A DNA stretch of 64,000 nt from Cronobacter condimenti 1330 (GCF_001277255.1 NZ_CP012264.1:2170001-2234000); one strand, 5' to 3'; shown: positions 8,943 through 17,747, numbered from the stretch's first letter. Notes: generated by a model from the letters alone, not told the origin. A program made the numbers and translations.

Positions 8943-11375
8943 ATGTCAAATACCGATCGGCCGGCCGGGATCAGCCGCCGTACGCTGGTGAAATCCACGG
9001 CGTACGGTGGGCTGGCGCTCGCCGCAAGCGGCCTCTCTCTCCCCTTTGGGCTCAGGCACGCGGCGGCGGCGGTAGGACGCGCCGTCAGCGCACCTGAACG
9101 CGTCGTCTGGAGCGCCTGTACCGTCAACTGCGGCAGCCGCTGCCCGCTGCGTATGCATGTGGTGGACGGCGAAATCCGCTATGTCGAAACTGACAATACC
9201 GGCACCGATGACTATCACGGGCTGCATCAGGTACGCGCCTGCCTGCGCGGGCGCTCCATGCGGCGGCGCGTCTATAACCCGGATCGCCTGAAATACCCGA
9301 TGAAACGCATCGGCAAGCGCGGTGAAGGGAAATTTGTGCGCATTAGCTGGGAAGAGGCGCTGGATACGCTCGCGCAGGGCATGAAACGTATCATCAGCGA
9401 GTATGGCAACGAGGCCATTTATCTTAACTATGGCACCGGCACGCTCGGCGGCACGATGACGCGCTCCTGGCCGCCGGGCAAAACGCTGATTGCCCGCCTG
9501 ATGAACTGCTGCGGCGGTTATCTCAACCATTATGGGGATTACTCCAGCGCGCAAATTGCCGCCGGCCTTAACTACACCTATGGCGGCTGGGCCGACGGCA
9601 ACAGCCCGTCAGATATTGAAAACAGCAAACTGGTGGTGCTGTTTGGCAATAACCCCGGTGAAACCCGCATGAGCGGCGGTGGCGTGACGTATTACCTCGA
9701 ACAGGCGCGCGCGGCATCCCAGGCGCGGATGATAGTCATTGATCCGCGCTACACCGACACCGCCGCCGGGCGCGAAGATGAGTGGATCCCCATTCGTCCC
9801 GGCACCGACGCTGCGCTGGCCGCCGCGCTGGCGTGGGTGCTTATCACCGAGCATTATGTCGATCAGCCGTTTCTTGATAATTATTGCATTGGCTATGACG
9901 AGAAAACGCTGCCGCCAGGCGCGCCCGCCAATGGCCACTACAAAGCGTATATTCTGGGCGACGGGCCGGACGGCATCGCCAAAACCCCCGAATGGGCCGC
10001 GACCATCACCGGCATTCCGCAAGAGCGAATAGTCAAACTCGCCCGCGAAATCGGCGAGGCAAAACCGGCGTTTATCGCCCAGGGCTGGGGGCCACAGCGC
10101 CACTCCAATGGCGAACTGGCCTGCCGCGCGATTGCGATGCTGCCTATTCTGACCGGTAATGTCGGCATCCACGGCGGCAACAGCGGCGCACGCGAAGGCG
10201 CCTTTCAACTCCCGTTTGCACGCATGCCAACGCTTGAAAACCCCGTGCAAACCAGCATTTCGATGTTTTCCTGGACTGACGCCATTGAGCGCGGCCCGCA
10301 GATGACCGCCCTTGCCGACGGCGTGCGCGGTAAAGATAAACTCGACGTGCCGATTAAGCTTCTCTGGAACTATGCCGGTAACTGCCTTATCAATCAGCAC
10401 TCCCAGATAAACCGCACCCATGAGATTTTGCAGGATGATAAAAAGTGCGAGCTGATTGTGGTAATCGACTGCCATATGACCGCCTCGGCGCGCTATGCCG
10501 ATATCCTGCTGCCGGATTGCACCGCCTCAGAACAGATGGACTTCGCGCTTGATGCCTCCTGCGGCAACATGGCTTATGTCATTTTCGCCGATCAGGCGAT
10601 CGCCCCGCGCTTTGAATGCCGCACGATTTATGACATCACCAGCGCGCTCGCCGTGCGGATGGGTGTAGGTGAGCGCTTCACCGAGGGCCGCACGCAGGAG
10701 GGCTGGCTGCGCCACCTGTATGCGCAGTCGCGCCAGGCTATCCCCGAACTGCCCGATTTCGACACCTTCCGTAAACAGGGCATCTTTAAGCTGCGCGATC
10801 CGCAGGGGCATCACGTCGCCTATCAGGCGTTTCGCGAGGATCCTGCCGCCAACCCGCTCACTACCCCCTCAGGCAAAATCGAAATCTACTCGTCCGCCCT
10901 TGCGGATATCGCCGCGCACTGGCAGTTGCCGGAAGGCGATGTGATTCATCCGCTGCCGGTGTACAGCCCCGGTTTTGAACAGGTAAGCGATCCGCTGCTT
11001 GCACAGTACCCGCTCCAGCTCACCGGCTTTCACTACAAAGCCCGTACTCACTCCACCTACGGCAACGTCGATGTTTTACAGGCCGCTTGCCGCCAGCAGG
11101 TCTGGATCAATCCGCTGGATGCCCGACAGCGCGGCATTACGGATGGCGATCGGGTGCGTCTCTGGAACGGGCGCGGCGAAGCGCAGGTTGAAGCCAAAGT
11201 CACTCCCCGCGTTATGCCGGGTGTGGTCGCGCTCGGCGAAGGCGCGTGGTACCAGCCAGACGATCGCGGCGTCGATCACGCCGGGTCCATCAATGTACTG
11301 ACGACACAGCGGCCCTCACCGCTCGCAAAAGGCAATCCATCCCACAGCAACCTGGTCCAGGTTGCCAGGGCTTAA
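8943..11375 (+). CDS. ynfF: DMSO/selenate reductase-type catalytic subunit YnfF
   Basis: Second DmsA-family catalytic subunit, 810 residues from ATG 8943, with AAGGAG 5 bp upstream (an in-frame GTG lies at 8937). It has its own Tat signal (ISRRTLVKSTAYGGLALAASG), [4Fe-4S] cysteines (ACTVNCGSRCPLR ... VRACLRGRS) and the region HYGDYSSAQIA, where DmsA places the serine Mo ligand. It is clearly a tandem paralogue of ynfE: long stretches are nearly identical (VIDPRYTDTAAGREDEW, TLPPGAPANGHYKAYILG). A CCTCC/GGAGG hairpin at 8915-8929 precedes the start. It presumably competes with YnfE for the single YnfGH pair. Confidence 0.93.
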   Translation: MSNTDRPAGISRRTLVKSTAYGGLALAASGLSLPFGLRHAAAAVGRAVSAPERVVWSACTVNCGSRCPLRMHVVDGEIRYVETDNTGTDDYHGLHQVRACLRGRSMRRRVYNPDRLKYPMKRIGKRGEGKFVRISWEEALDTLAQGMKRIISEYGNEAIYLNYGTGTLGGTMTRSWPPGKTLIARLMNCCGGYLNHYGDYSSAQIAAGLNYTYGGWADGNSPSDIENSKLVVLFGNNPGETRMSGGGVTYYLEQARAASQARMIVIDPRYTDTAAGREDEWIPIRPGTDAALAAALAWVLITEHYVDQPFLDNYCIGYDEKTLPPGAPANGHYKAYILGDGPDGIAKTPEWAATITGIPQERIVKLAREIGEAKPAFIAQGWGPQRHSNGELACRAIAMLPILTGNVGIHGGNSGAREGAFQLPFARMPTLENPVQTSISMFSWTDAIERGPQMTALADGVRGKDKLDVPIKLLWNYAGNCLINQHSQINRTHEILQDDKKCELIVVIDCHMTASARYADILLPDCTASEQMDFALDASCGNMAYVIFADQAIAPRFECRTIYDITSALAVRMGVGERFTEGRTQEGWLRHLYAQSRQAIPELPDFDTFRKQGIFKLRDPQGHHVAYQAFREDPAANPLTTPSGKIEIYSSALADIAAHWQLPEGDVIHPLPVYSPGFEQVSDPLLAQYPLQLTGFHYKARTHSTYGNVDVLQAACRQQVWINPLDARQRGITDGDRVRLWNGRGEAQVEAKVTPRVMPGVVALGEGAWYQPDDRGVDHAGSINVLTTQRPSPLAKGNPSHSNLVQVARA

Positions 11376-11384
11376 GGAGTCACG

Positions 11385-12002
11385 ATGACGACACAATATG
11401 GCTTTTATATCGATTCAAGCCGCTGCACCGGCTGCAAAACCTGCGAGCTGGCGTGTAAAGATTACAAAGATCTCACCCCTGACGTGAGCTTTCGCCGCAT
11501 CTATGAATACGCAGGCGGTGACTGGCAGGAGGACAACGGCGTCTGGCATCAAAATGTTTTCGCCTATTACCTTTCGATTGCCTGTAACCACTGCGAGGAT
11601 CCCGCCTGCACGAAAGTCTGCCCGAGCGGCGCGATGCATAAACGCGAAGATGGTTTCGTGGTGGTGAATGAAGATGTCTGCATTGGCTGTCGCTATTGCC
11701 ACATGGCCTGCCCGTACGGCGCGCCGCAGTACAACGCCGCGAAAGGCCACATGACCAAATGCGACGGCTGTTATGAGCGCATCCATGAGGGCAAAAAACC
11801 GATTTGCGTGGAATCGTGCCCGCTGCGCGCCCTGGATATGGCCCCCATAGCCGAGCTTCGCGAGAAATATGGCGTGCTGGCGCAGGTGGCTCCGCTGCCT
11901 GCGGCGCACTTCACCCGTCCGAATATCGTCATTAAACCTAACGCGAACAGCCGCCCGACCGGGGATACCACGGGCCGTCTGGCGAATCCGAAGGAGGTAT
12001 AA
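11385..12002 (+). CDS. ynfG: DmsB-type four-cluster ferredoxin subunit YnfG
   Basis: Electron-transfer subunit of 205 residues. Four cysteine groups for [4Fe-4S] clusters are visible: CTGCKTCELACKD, CNHCEDPACTKVCP, CIGCRYCHMACPYG and CDGCYERIHEGKKPICVESCP. It passes electrons from the membrane anchor YnfH to the catalytic subunit; without its own signal it should be carried out with the Tat-targeted partner. Start ATG 11385 has AAGGAG upstream, 9 bp after the ynfF stop. The AAGGAGGT sequence at its 3' end serves as the ribosome site of ynfH. Confidence 0.95.
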   Translation: MTTQYGFYIDSSRCTGCKTCELACKDYKDLTPDVSFRRIYEYAGGDWQEDNGVWHQNVFAYYLSIACNHCEDPACTKVCPSGAMHKREDGFVVVNEDVCIGCRYCHMACPYGAPQYNAAKGHMTKCDGCYERIHEGKKPICVESCPLRALDMAPIAELREKYGVLAQVAPLPAAHFTRPNIVIKPNANSRPTGDTTGRLANPKEV

Positions 12003-12003
12003 C

Positions 12004-12852
12004 ATGGGAAGCGGATGGCATGAATGGCCGCTCGTCATTTTTACGGTGCTTGGCCAGTGCGTGGCCGGCGGGCTTATCGTCACCGGGTTTGCGTGGTATG
12101 CAGGTCCACATGACGCGCGCCCGCGCATTGTGCGCGCCATGTTTTTTCTCTGGCTACTGATGGCGGTGGCGTTTCTCGCCTCGGTCATGCATCTCGGCTC
12201 GCCGCTGCGCGCTTTTAACTCGCTGAATCGTCTCGGCCACTCGCCGCTCAGCAATGAGATTGCCAGCGGATCGCTGTTTTTCGCGGTCGGCGGGTTGTGG
12301 TGGCTCACGGCGGTGCTCGGCAAACTGCCCGAGACGGTCGGTAAAATCTGGCTCGCGGTGGCGATGGCGCTTGGTGCGGTGTTTATTTTTGCGATGACGC
12401 GCGTCTACCAAATAGACACGGTGCCGACCTGGCATAACGGCTATACCACTCTCGGCTTTTTCATGACGGCGTTGCTCGGTGGGCCATTGCTGGGCGCGCT
12501 CCTGCTGACGCTCGCAGACGTTACGCCCCACCGGGTTTCGGCAGCGGTCTGCGTACTGGCGTTTTTGATAAGCCTCGCGGCGGCGCTGATGCAGAGCGCA
12601 AGCCTTGCGGGTATTCACAGCTCGGTGCAGCAGGCAAGCGCGCTGCTTCCCGATTACGGCTTATGGCAGGCATGGCGTATGGTGCTGCTCGCGCTCGGAA
12701 TCGGGTGCTGGCTCTGTCCATTGGTACGCCGCGTACCGCCGCGGGCATGGGGCCTGGCGCTTGGGTTTGTACTGGTATTGATGGGCGAGCTTATCGGTCG
12801 CGGGCTCTTTTATGGTCTGCACATGACGGTCGGCATGGCCATCGCAGGTTAA
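12004..12852 (+). CDS. ynfH: DmsC-type membrane anchor subunit YnfH
   Basis: Integral membrane anchor of 282 residues with eight hydrophobic segments, matching DmsC/YnfH length. It takes electrons from menaquinol. The ATG at 12004 (GSGWHEWPLVIFTVLGQC) is chosen over a longer frame because AAGGAGG sits right before it and it begins one base after the ynfG stop, indicating tight coupling. Conserved features include SVMHLGSPLRAFNSL and RVYQIDTVPTWHNG. It is followed by an intrinsic terminator and then dmsD. Confidence 0.93.
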   Translation: MGSGWHEWPLVIFTVLGQCVAGGLIVTGFAWYAGPHDARPRIVRAMFFLWLLMAVAFLASVMHLGSPLRAFNSLNRLGHSPLSNEIASGSLFFAVGGLWWLTAVLGKLPETVGKIWLAVAMALGAVFIFAMTRVYQIDTVPTWHNGYTTLGFFMTALLGGPLLGALLLTLADVTPHRVSAAVCVLAFLISLAAALMQSASLAGIHSSVQQASALLPDYGLWQAWRMVLLALGIGCWLCPLVRRVPPRAWGLALGFVLVLMGELIGRGLFYGLHMTVGMAIAG

Positions 12853-12855
12853 CGC

Positions 12856-12882
12856 CCGGGCGGCCTGGCCGCCCGGTTTTTT
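12856..12882 (+). terminator. Intra-operon terminator between ynfH and dmsD
   Basis: CCGGGCGG-CCTGG-CCGCCCGG stem followed by six T, with dmsD starting 17 bp later. It probably lowers expression of the chaperone relative to the structural subunits, or dmsD has its own promoter. Confidence 0.8.
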
Positions 12883-12898
12883 AAGGATAATAACGACA

Positions 12899-13507
12899 GT
12901 GAAAACGATGCTTTCTGATATTGCCTGCAGCGCCCGCGTGCTCGGCGCACTCTTTTATTATGCGCCCGATGCCCCGCAAGCGAGCGGCATCGTCGACGCG
13001 CTGCGCGCGCCCGGCTGGCAGCATGAATGGCCGTACGCGTGTGATGCTGCCATCATCGATGGATTTTGTGCGCCCCCAGTGCCAGACGAAACACTCGCGC
13101 AGGCCTGGCAGCGGTTGTTCATTGGGCCGCACGCGCTGCCTGCGCCGCCCTGGGGCTCCGTCTGGCTGGATCGTGAATCGGTGCTTTTCGGTGACTCCAC
13201 GCTTGCCCTGCAACACTGGTTGCGTGATAACGCCATCACTTTCGAAACGCCGCTACAGGAGCCCGCCGATCACATCGGCCTGCTGTTGCTGCTGGCGGCC
13301 TGGCTTGCGGAACAATCCAAAACCCGGGAACTTGAAGAACTGTTAGCCTGGCATCTGCTGCCGTTCGCGCCGCGTTTTCTGGAGGTGTTCTGCGCACAGG
13401 CGCAACACCCGTTTTACGGCGCGCTTGGCGAACTGACGCGTGCCACGTTTGCCTGCTGGCGCAGCGCTTTAGTCATGCCGGTGGCGCAAAAGCCGCTGTA
13501 CCGCTAG
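12899..13507 (+). CDS. dmsD: Tat proofreading chaperone DmsD
   Basis: TorD/DmsD-family redox enzyme maturation protein, 202 residues. It binds the Tat signals of DmsA/YnfE/YnfF-type precursors and holds them for cofactor insertion. Shared blocks with E. coli DmsD are ARVLGALFYYAP, AWQRLFIGP, PPWGSVWLDRESVLFGDSTLAL, split here as PPWGSVWLDRES and VLFGDSTLAL, and HPFYGALGELTR. GTG at 12899 gives the family length and has AAGGA about 11 bp upstream; ATG at 12908 is an alternative. Its stop overlaps the stop of the convergent ydgC by 4 bp. Confidence 0.92.
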   Translation: MKTMLSDIACSARVLGALFYYAPDAPQASGIVDALRAPGWQHEWPYACDAAIIDGFCAPPVPDETLAQAWQRLFIGPHALPAPPWGSVWLDRESVLFGDSTLALQHWLRDNAITFETPLQEPADHIGLLLLLAAWLAEQSKTRELEELLAWHLLPFAPRFLEVFCAQAQHPFYGALGELTRATFACWRSALVMPVAQKPLYR

Positions 13508-13839
13508 TGAAACCGGCCCCAGAGCGCAATCAGTATCCAGGCGCTCAGGCACCAGCACGCGACCGCGCCGCCCAGCGCCAGCGGCACTTTCACCCAGCCG
13601 CTTAGCACCCAGAGCGACGCCAGATAGACAAAATAAGGAATGATTGCCCACATGCCGAAAATCACCGTAGTGCGCAGCGCCTCCACGCCGCGCCCGGTGA
13701 CCACGATATAGTGGGCAATCAGCGCAAAAGTCGGAAAGAGCGGAATAAGACCCGCGATATAATAATTCTTCGTTTTTGACAGCATGCCTATCAACACCAC
13801 CACCGCCGCGCCGAGCAGTGCTTTTATCAGCAACCCCAT
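13504..13839 (-). CDS. ydgC: GlpM-family inner membrane protein YdgC
   Basis: A 111-residue membrane protein with four helices, matching E. coli YdgC (GlpM family): SKTKNYYIAGLIPLFPTFALIAHYIV, read here as KTKNYYIAGLIPLFPTF followed by ALIAHYIV. The ATG at 13839 is chosen over 13899 on homology. Function is unknown; GlpM in Pseudomonas affects alginate production. In E. coli it lies elsewhere in the same region, near folM/rstA. Here it fills the place where E. coli has clcB, between dmsD and bioD2. Confidence 0.85.
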   Translation of the reverse strand: MGLLIKALLGAAVVVLIGMLSKTKNYYIAGLIPLFPTFALIAHYIVVTGRGVEALRTTVIFGMWAIIPYFVYLASLWVLSGWVKVPLALGGAVACWCLSAWILIALWGRFH

Positions 13840-14166
13840 GGTTTCAGGTTCCGTCTTCTCGTTTCGGTTTTTTCCGACCCTACCATAACTGCGCGCCATG
13901 CCGGGATTTTTTCACGGGACGCTCCTTTTTTGTTACGGTGTCACTTCACAACCTGTCTTTTTAAGATAATTCTCTTTTTCAGCGCGCAAGCGAGACGGCG
14001 TAAGGGCAAATCGTTAATTGCCGGGATAAACCATTAGCCCGTTAATCGTCACGCCAGCTGGAATCCTGCCCGACAGGTTGCTATAGCTCAACACACCCTG
14101 CCGAAACACGGCATAACAACAGGCGACACTGTCGCCATAAAACGTGCACCAGGGAGACAATGCCTC
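13840..14166. other. Intergenic region ydgC / osmY with a 15-bp dyad
   Basis: No gene is seen in these 327 bp. GGCGACA-C-TGTCGCC at 14122-14136 is a perfect inverted repeat ending 30 bp before osmY. It lies where an operator or leader hairpin would act. CTATAGCTCA at 14082-14091 could be part of a sigma-S-type promoter; the osmU system of Salmonella is osmotically induced. Confidence 0.4.
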
Positions 14167-14880
14167 ATGCAGAAAGCCTCACTGACTCTACGCGCCATCG
14201 GGGCGCTGGCCGGCCTCGCGGCGGTTATCGGATTGCTGGTCTGGGGCATTGGCCCTGAGACTATCGCCGCCCGCCGTGAAGATCTGCTCTATCTCGGTAA
14301 ACAACATCTGTTGCTGGTGTTCAGCTCTATGGCGCTCGCGCTCGCGGTCGGCATCCCAAGCGGGATCCTGTTAAGTCGCCCCGCCGCCCGCCGCTTTGCG
14401 GAATATGCGATGCAGATTTTTAATGTCGGTAACACGCTGCCGCCGCTGGCCGTTCTGGCGCTGGCGATGGTGGTGGTGGGCATTGGCGACAAACCTGCCA
14501 TCGTGGCGCTCTTTCTCGCCTCTCTGCTGCCCATTGTGCGCAACACCTACGCCGGGCTCTGCTCTGTGCCGGGGTCGCTTATCGAAGCCGCGAACGGCAT
14601 CGGCATGACCAAAGGCCAGCGGTTGCGCCAGGTGGAGCTGCCCAACGCATGGCCCGTCATGCTCTCTGGTATTCGCATTGCAACGGCGATAAACGTCGGT
14701 ACCGCCCCGCTGGCATTTCTTATCGGCGCCAGCAGCTTTGGGGAGCTTATTTTCCCGGGCATTTACCTGAACGATTTCCCGACGCTTATTCTGGGCGCGG
14801 CCGCCACCGCCCTGTTCGCGTTGATTCTGGATATGGCGCTTGCCGCACTTGGCCGGGTGCTCAGCCCGCATACCGCCTGA
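14167..14880 (+). CDS. osmY: OsmU osmoprotectant ABC transporter permease (OsmY-type)
   Basis: Inner-membrane permease of 237 residues with about six helices and the ABC permease EAA-type loop (GSLIEAANGIGMTKGQRLRQ, residues about 137-156). It forms a heteromeric channel with the second permease at 15806. Gene order permease-binding protein-permease-ATPase and the position beside the ynfEFGH-dmsD operon match Salmonella STM1494-1491 (OsmU), which imports glycine betaine and choline-O-sulfate. The symbol follows that Salmonella system and is unrelated to the E. coli periplasmic OsmY. Start ATG 14167. Confidence 0.82.
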   Translation: MQKASLTLRAIGALAGLAAVIGLLVWGIGPETIAARREDLLYLGKQHLLLVFSSMALALAVGIPSGILLSRPAARRFAEYAMQIFNVGNTLPPLAVLALAMVVVGIGDKPAIVALFLASLLPIVRNTYAGLCSVPGSLIEAANGIGMTKGQRLRQVELPNAWPVMLSGIRIATAINVGTAPLAFLIGASSFGELIFPGIYLNDFPTLILGAAATALFALILDMALAALGRVLSPHTA

Positions 14881-14896
14881 TGATAAGGAGCTTCCG

Positions 14897-15799
14897 ATGA
14901 CCCTGTTACCTCGTCTGCTGGCCATCGCCACTGCGGGCCTGCTGTTTGCGAGCGCCGCCAGCGCCGCGCCGCTGGTTCTGACCACTAAAAGCTTTACCGA
15001 GCAGCATATTCTTTCCGCCATGACAGTGCAGTATCTGCAAAAGAAAGGCTTCCAGGTGGAGCCACGCACCAATATCGCGACCGTGATTTCGCGCAATGCG
15101 ATGATTAACAAACAGGTGGATATGACCTGGGAGTATACCGGCACGTCGCTGATTATCTTCAACCATATCAATGAGCGGATGTCGCCTGAGGAGACTTACG
15201 ACACCGTGAAAAAGCTCGATGCCAGGCTCGGCCTGGTCTGGCTCAAGCCTGCCAGCATGAACAACACTTACGCATTCGCGATGCAGCGCAAGCGTGCCGA
15301 GGCAGAGCACATCACCACCATTTCGCAACTCGCCAAAAAGGTTGAACAGGTGCGTAAAGCCGACCCGGACAAAAACTGGATGCTGGCGCTGGATCTGGAA
15401 TTTTACGGGCGCAGCGACGGCATGAAGCCGCTGCAAAAGGCTTACAACATGCCGCTTGACCGCCCGCAAATCCGCCAGATGGACCCAGGACTTGTGTATA
15501 ACGCTATCCGCGATGGCTTTGTGGATGCGGGCCTGGTTTACGCCACCGACGGGCGTGTGAAGGGTTTTGATTTGAAGGTGCTGGAAGATGATAAAGGCTT
15601 TTTCCCAAGCTATGCCGTCACGCCGGTGGTGCGTAAAGACACGCTCGCGGCGAACCCGGGGCTTGAGGAGGCGCTTAATACGCTCTCCGGCCTGATGGAT
15701 AACGACACCATCACCTCGCTTAACGCGAAGGTGGACATCGATCACCAGACGCCGCAACAGGTCGCCCGCGACTTCCTGCGCGCCAAAGGTCTGCTTTAA
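14897..15799 (+). CDS. osmX: Osmoprotectant-binding periplasmic protein (OsmX-type)
   Basis: Periplasmic solute-binding protein of 300 residues (OpuAC/QAT family). The signal peptide LLAIATAGLLFASAASA is cleaved before APLVLTTKSFTEQHIL. The ATG at 14897 is preferred to an upstream one because AAGGAG lies 6 bp before it and it gives a clean signal peptide. VDMTWEYTGTSLI is the conserved ligand-site region of this family. It delivers betaine-type solutes to the two permeases. The gene starts 16 bp after the first permease. Confidence 0.85.
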   Translation: MTLLPRLLAIATAGLLFASAASAAPLVLTTKSFTEQHILSAMTVQYLQKKGFQVEPRTNIATVISRNAMINKQVDMTWEYTGTSLIIFNHINERMSPEETYDTVKKLDARLGLVWLKPASMNNTYAFAMQRKRAEAEHITTISQLAKKVEQVRKADPDKNWMLALDLEFYGRSDGMKPLQKAYNMPLDRPQIRQMDPGLVYNAIRDGFVDAGLVYATDGRVKGFDLKVLEDDKGFFPSYAVTPVVRKDTLAANPGLEEALNTLSGLMDNDTITSLNAKVDIDHQTPQQVARDFLRAKGLL

Positions 15800-15805
15800 G
15801 GAGGG

Positions 15806-16456
15806 ATGATGGAGACTATTCACTATATGATCGATAACGCCGGTTTTCTCGCAAGCCTGACGCTCCAGCATTTATGGCTGGTGCTGCTGGCGGTAGGATT
15901 CGCGATCGTTATCGGTGTGCCGCTCGGCATTCTGATTGTGCGCCATAAGTGGCTTGCCACGCCGGTGCTGGGGCTTACGACGCTGGTGCTGACCATTCCT
16001 TCTATCGCCCTTTTTGGGCTGATGATCCCGCTCTTTTCATTGATAGGCCAGGGCATTGGCGCCCTGCCTGCGATCACCGCGGTGTTTCTCTACTCGCTGC
16101 TGCCGATTGTGCGCAACACGCACACCGCGCTCGACAGCCTGCCGCCGGGTCTGCGTGAAGCGGGCCGCGGTATCGGTATGACCTTCTGGCAGCGTCTGCG
16201 CTGGGTGGAGATCCCGATGGCGCTGCCGGTCATTTTCGGCGGCATCCGCACCGCCGTGGTGATGAATATCGGCGTGATGGCGATAGCCGCCGTCATCGGC
16301 GCAGGCGGCCTGGGTTTATTACTGCTTAACGGCATCGGCGGAAGCGACATCCGTATGCTTATCGCCGGTGCGCTGATGATCTGTTTACTGGCCATCATTC
16401 TGGACTGGTTACTGCACCGCTTGCAGGTCGTACTGACGCCTAAGGGGATCCGATAA
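15806..16456 (+). CDS. osmW: OsmU osmoprotectant ABC transporter permease (OsmW-type)
   Basis: Second permease, 216 residues, six helices, with the EAA-type cytoplasmic loop (LPPGLREAGRGIGMTFWQRLR). AAGGAGG lies directly before two adjacent ATG codons (15806, 15809); the second has better spacing. It begins 6 bp after the binding-protein gene and its stop overlaps the ATPase start by one base (TAATG), so the genes are translationally coupled. Confidence 0.85.
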   Translation: MMETIHYMIDNAGFLASLTLQHLWLVLLAVGFAIVIGVPLGILIVRHKWLATPVLGLTTLVLTIPSIALFGLMIPLFSLIGQGIGALPAITAVFLYSLLPIVRNTHTALDSLPPGLREAGRGIGMTFWQRLRWVEIPMALPVIFGGIRTAVVMNIGVMAIAAVIGAGGLGLLLLNGIGGSDIRMLIAGALMICLLAIILDWLLHRLQVVLTPKGIR

Positions 16457-17601
16457 TGATTAAACTTGAAAACCTCACCAAACAGTTTGTGCAGAAAAAC
16501 GGCCAGACGTTTAACGCCGTGGATAACGTGAATCTTAACGTGCCGGAAGGCGAGATGTGCGTGCTTCTTGGGCCGTCCGGCTGCGGCAAAACCACGACGC
16601 TTAAAATGATTAACCGCCTTATCGCGCCGTCTGGCGGCAAAATTTTCATCAATGGCGAAGATACGACCGATCTCGACACCGTGACGCTGCGCCGCAACAT
16701 TGGCTACGTTATCCAGCAAATTGGTCTGTTCCCGAACATGACGATTGAGGAGAACATCACCGTGGTGCCGCGAATGCTTGGCTGGGATAAGGCGCGCTGC
16801 AAGGCGCGGGCGACCGAGCTTATGGCGATGGTAGCACTCGACCCAAAACGCTTCCTGAACCGCTATCCGCGTGAAATGTCAGGCGGCCAACAGCAGCGTA
16901 TTGGCGTTATCCGCGCGCTGGCTGCGGATCCGCCGGTATTACTAATGGATGAGCCGTTCGGCGCGGTCGACCCGATTAACCGTGAGGTCATCCAGAATCA
17001 GTTTCTGGAAATGCAGCGCCAGCTCAAGAAAACCGTGATGCTGGTCAGCCATGACATTGACGAGGCGCTGAAGCTCGGCGACCGTATTGCGGTGTTCCGC
17101 CAGGGGAAAATTATCCAGTGCGCAAGCCCGGATGAGCTGCTTGCGAAACCGGCCAATGAGTTTGTCGGCTCTTTCGTGGGCCAGGATCGAACGCTTAAAC
17201 GCCTGCTCCTGATCCAGGCAGGCGATGTGACCGATAAACAGCCGACCATCACGGTACGTACCTCAACGCCGCTTACGGAAGCTTTCGCGCTGATGGATGA
17301 CAACGACATGCGTTCGATAACGGTGGTCGATGACGGCGAGAAGCCGCTCGGATTTGTAAAACGCCGCGAAGCGCGCGGGGCGACGGGGGTTTGTGCCGAT
17401 ATCACGCATCCTTTCCGGGTGACCGGCAAAGCCGAGGATAACCTGCGCGTCGTGTTGTCACGCCTTTATGAGCACAACACCGTCTGGATGCCGATTGTCG
17501 ATGAAGAAGGACGTTATAGCGGGGAGATTTCGCAGGATTATATTGCGGATTATTTAAGCTCTGGCCGCACCCGTCGGGCGCTCAATATTCATGAAAGTTA
17601 A
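16456..17601 (+). CDS. osmV: OsmU ABC transporter ATP-binding protein (OsmV-type)
   Basis: Cytoplasmic ATPase of 381 residues (ProV/OpuCA family). Walker A GPSGCGKTT (about 37-45), signature MSGGQQQR, Walker B VLLMDEPFGAVD and the switch SHDIDEAL are all present. A C-terminal CBS-pair region (about 255-372) contains the ionic-strength-sensing type of domain found in osmoregulated importers. It energises uptake through the two permeases. Last gene of the operon; a repeat element follows about 45 bp downstream. Confidence 0.88.
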   Translation: MIKLENLTKQFVQKNGQTFNAVDNVNLNVPEGEMCVLLGPSGCGKTTTLKMINRLIAPSGGKIFINGEDTTDLDTVTLRRNIGYVIQQIGLFPNMTIEENITVVPRMLGWDKARCKARATELMAMVALDPKRFLNRYPREMSGGQQQRIGVIRALAADPPVLLMDEPFGAVDPINREVIQNQFLEMQRQLKKTVMLVSHDIDEALKLGDRIAVFRQGKIIQCASPDELLAKPANEFVGSFVGQDRTLKRLLLIQAGDVTDKQPTITVRTSTPLTEAFALMDDNDMRSITVVDDGEKPLGFVKRREARGATGVCADITHPFRVTGKAEDNLRVVLSRLYEHNTVWMPIVDEEGRYSGEISQDYIADYLSSGRTRRALNIHES

Positions 17602-17645
17602 GTTGGGGTTGGGTGTGTGAGGTAACGGCAAGTGTTTAGCGTAAT

Positions 17646-17724
17646 GGCGGGTGGCGCTGCGCGTACCCGCCCTGTTATCTCTATCACGCTTTAGGTAAGG
17701 TGGGTAAGCGCAGCGCCACCCACC
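17646..17724. repeat. Inverted pair of 26-bp palindromic repeats (REP/BIME-like)
   Basis: Two 26-bp units (17646-17671 and 17699-17724) are inverted copies of each other, about 23 of 26 bases identical, and each is itself palindromic (GGYGGGT...ACCCRCC around GGCGCTGCGC). The arrangement, 3' of one gene and between convergent units, is typical of bacterial interspersed palindromic elements. In RNA the pair would fold into a long hairpin that could stabilise or terminate the osmU and bioD2 transcripts. Confidence 0.75.
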
Positions 17725-17747
17725 ATAACCCCTCTGCTCTAAACGTT

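Noticed and set aside
9609..10475. Long antisense frames inside ynfF and other GC-rich genes
   Set aside because: Mirror frames of GC-rich coding DNA. They lack ribosome sites and match no known protein, while the sense genes are unambiguous.
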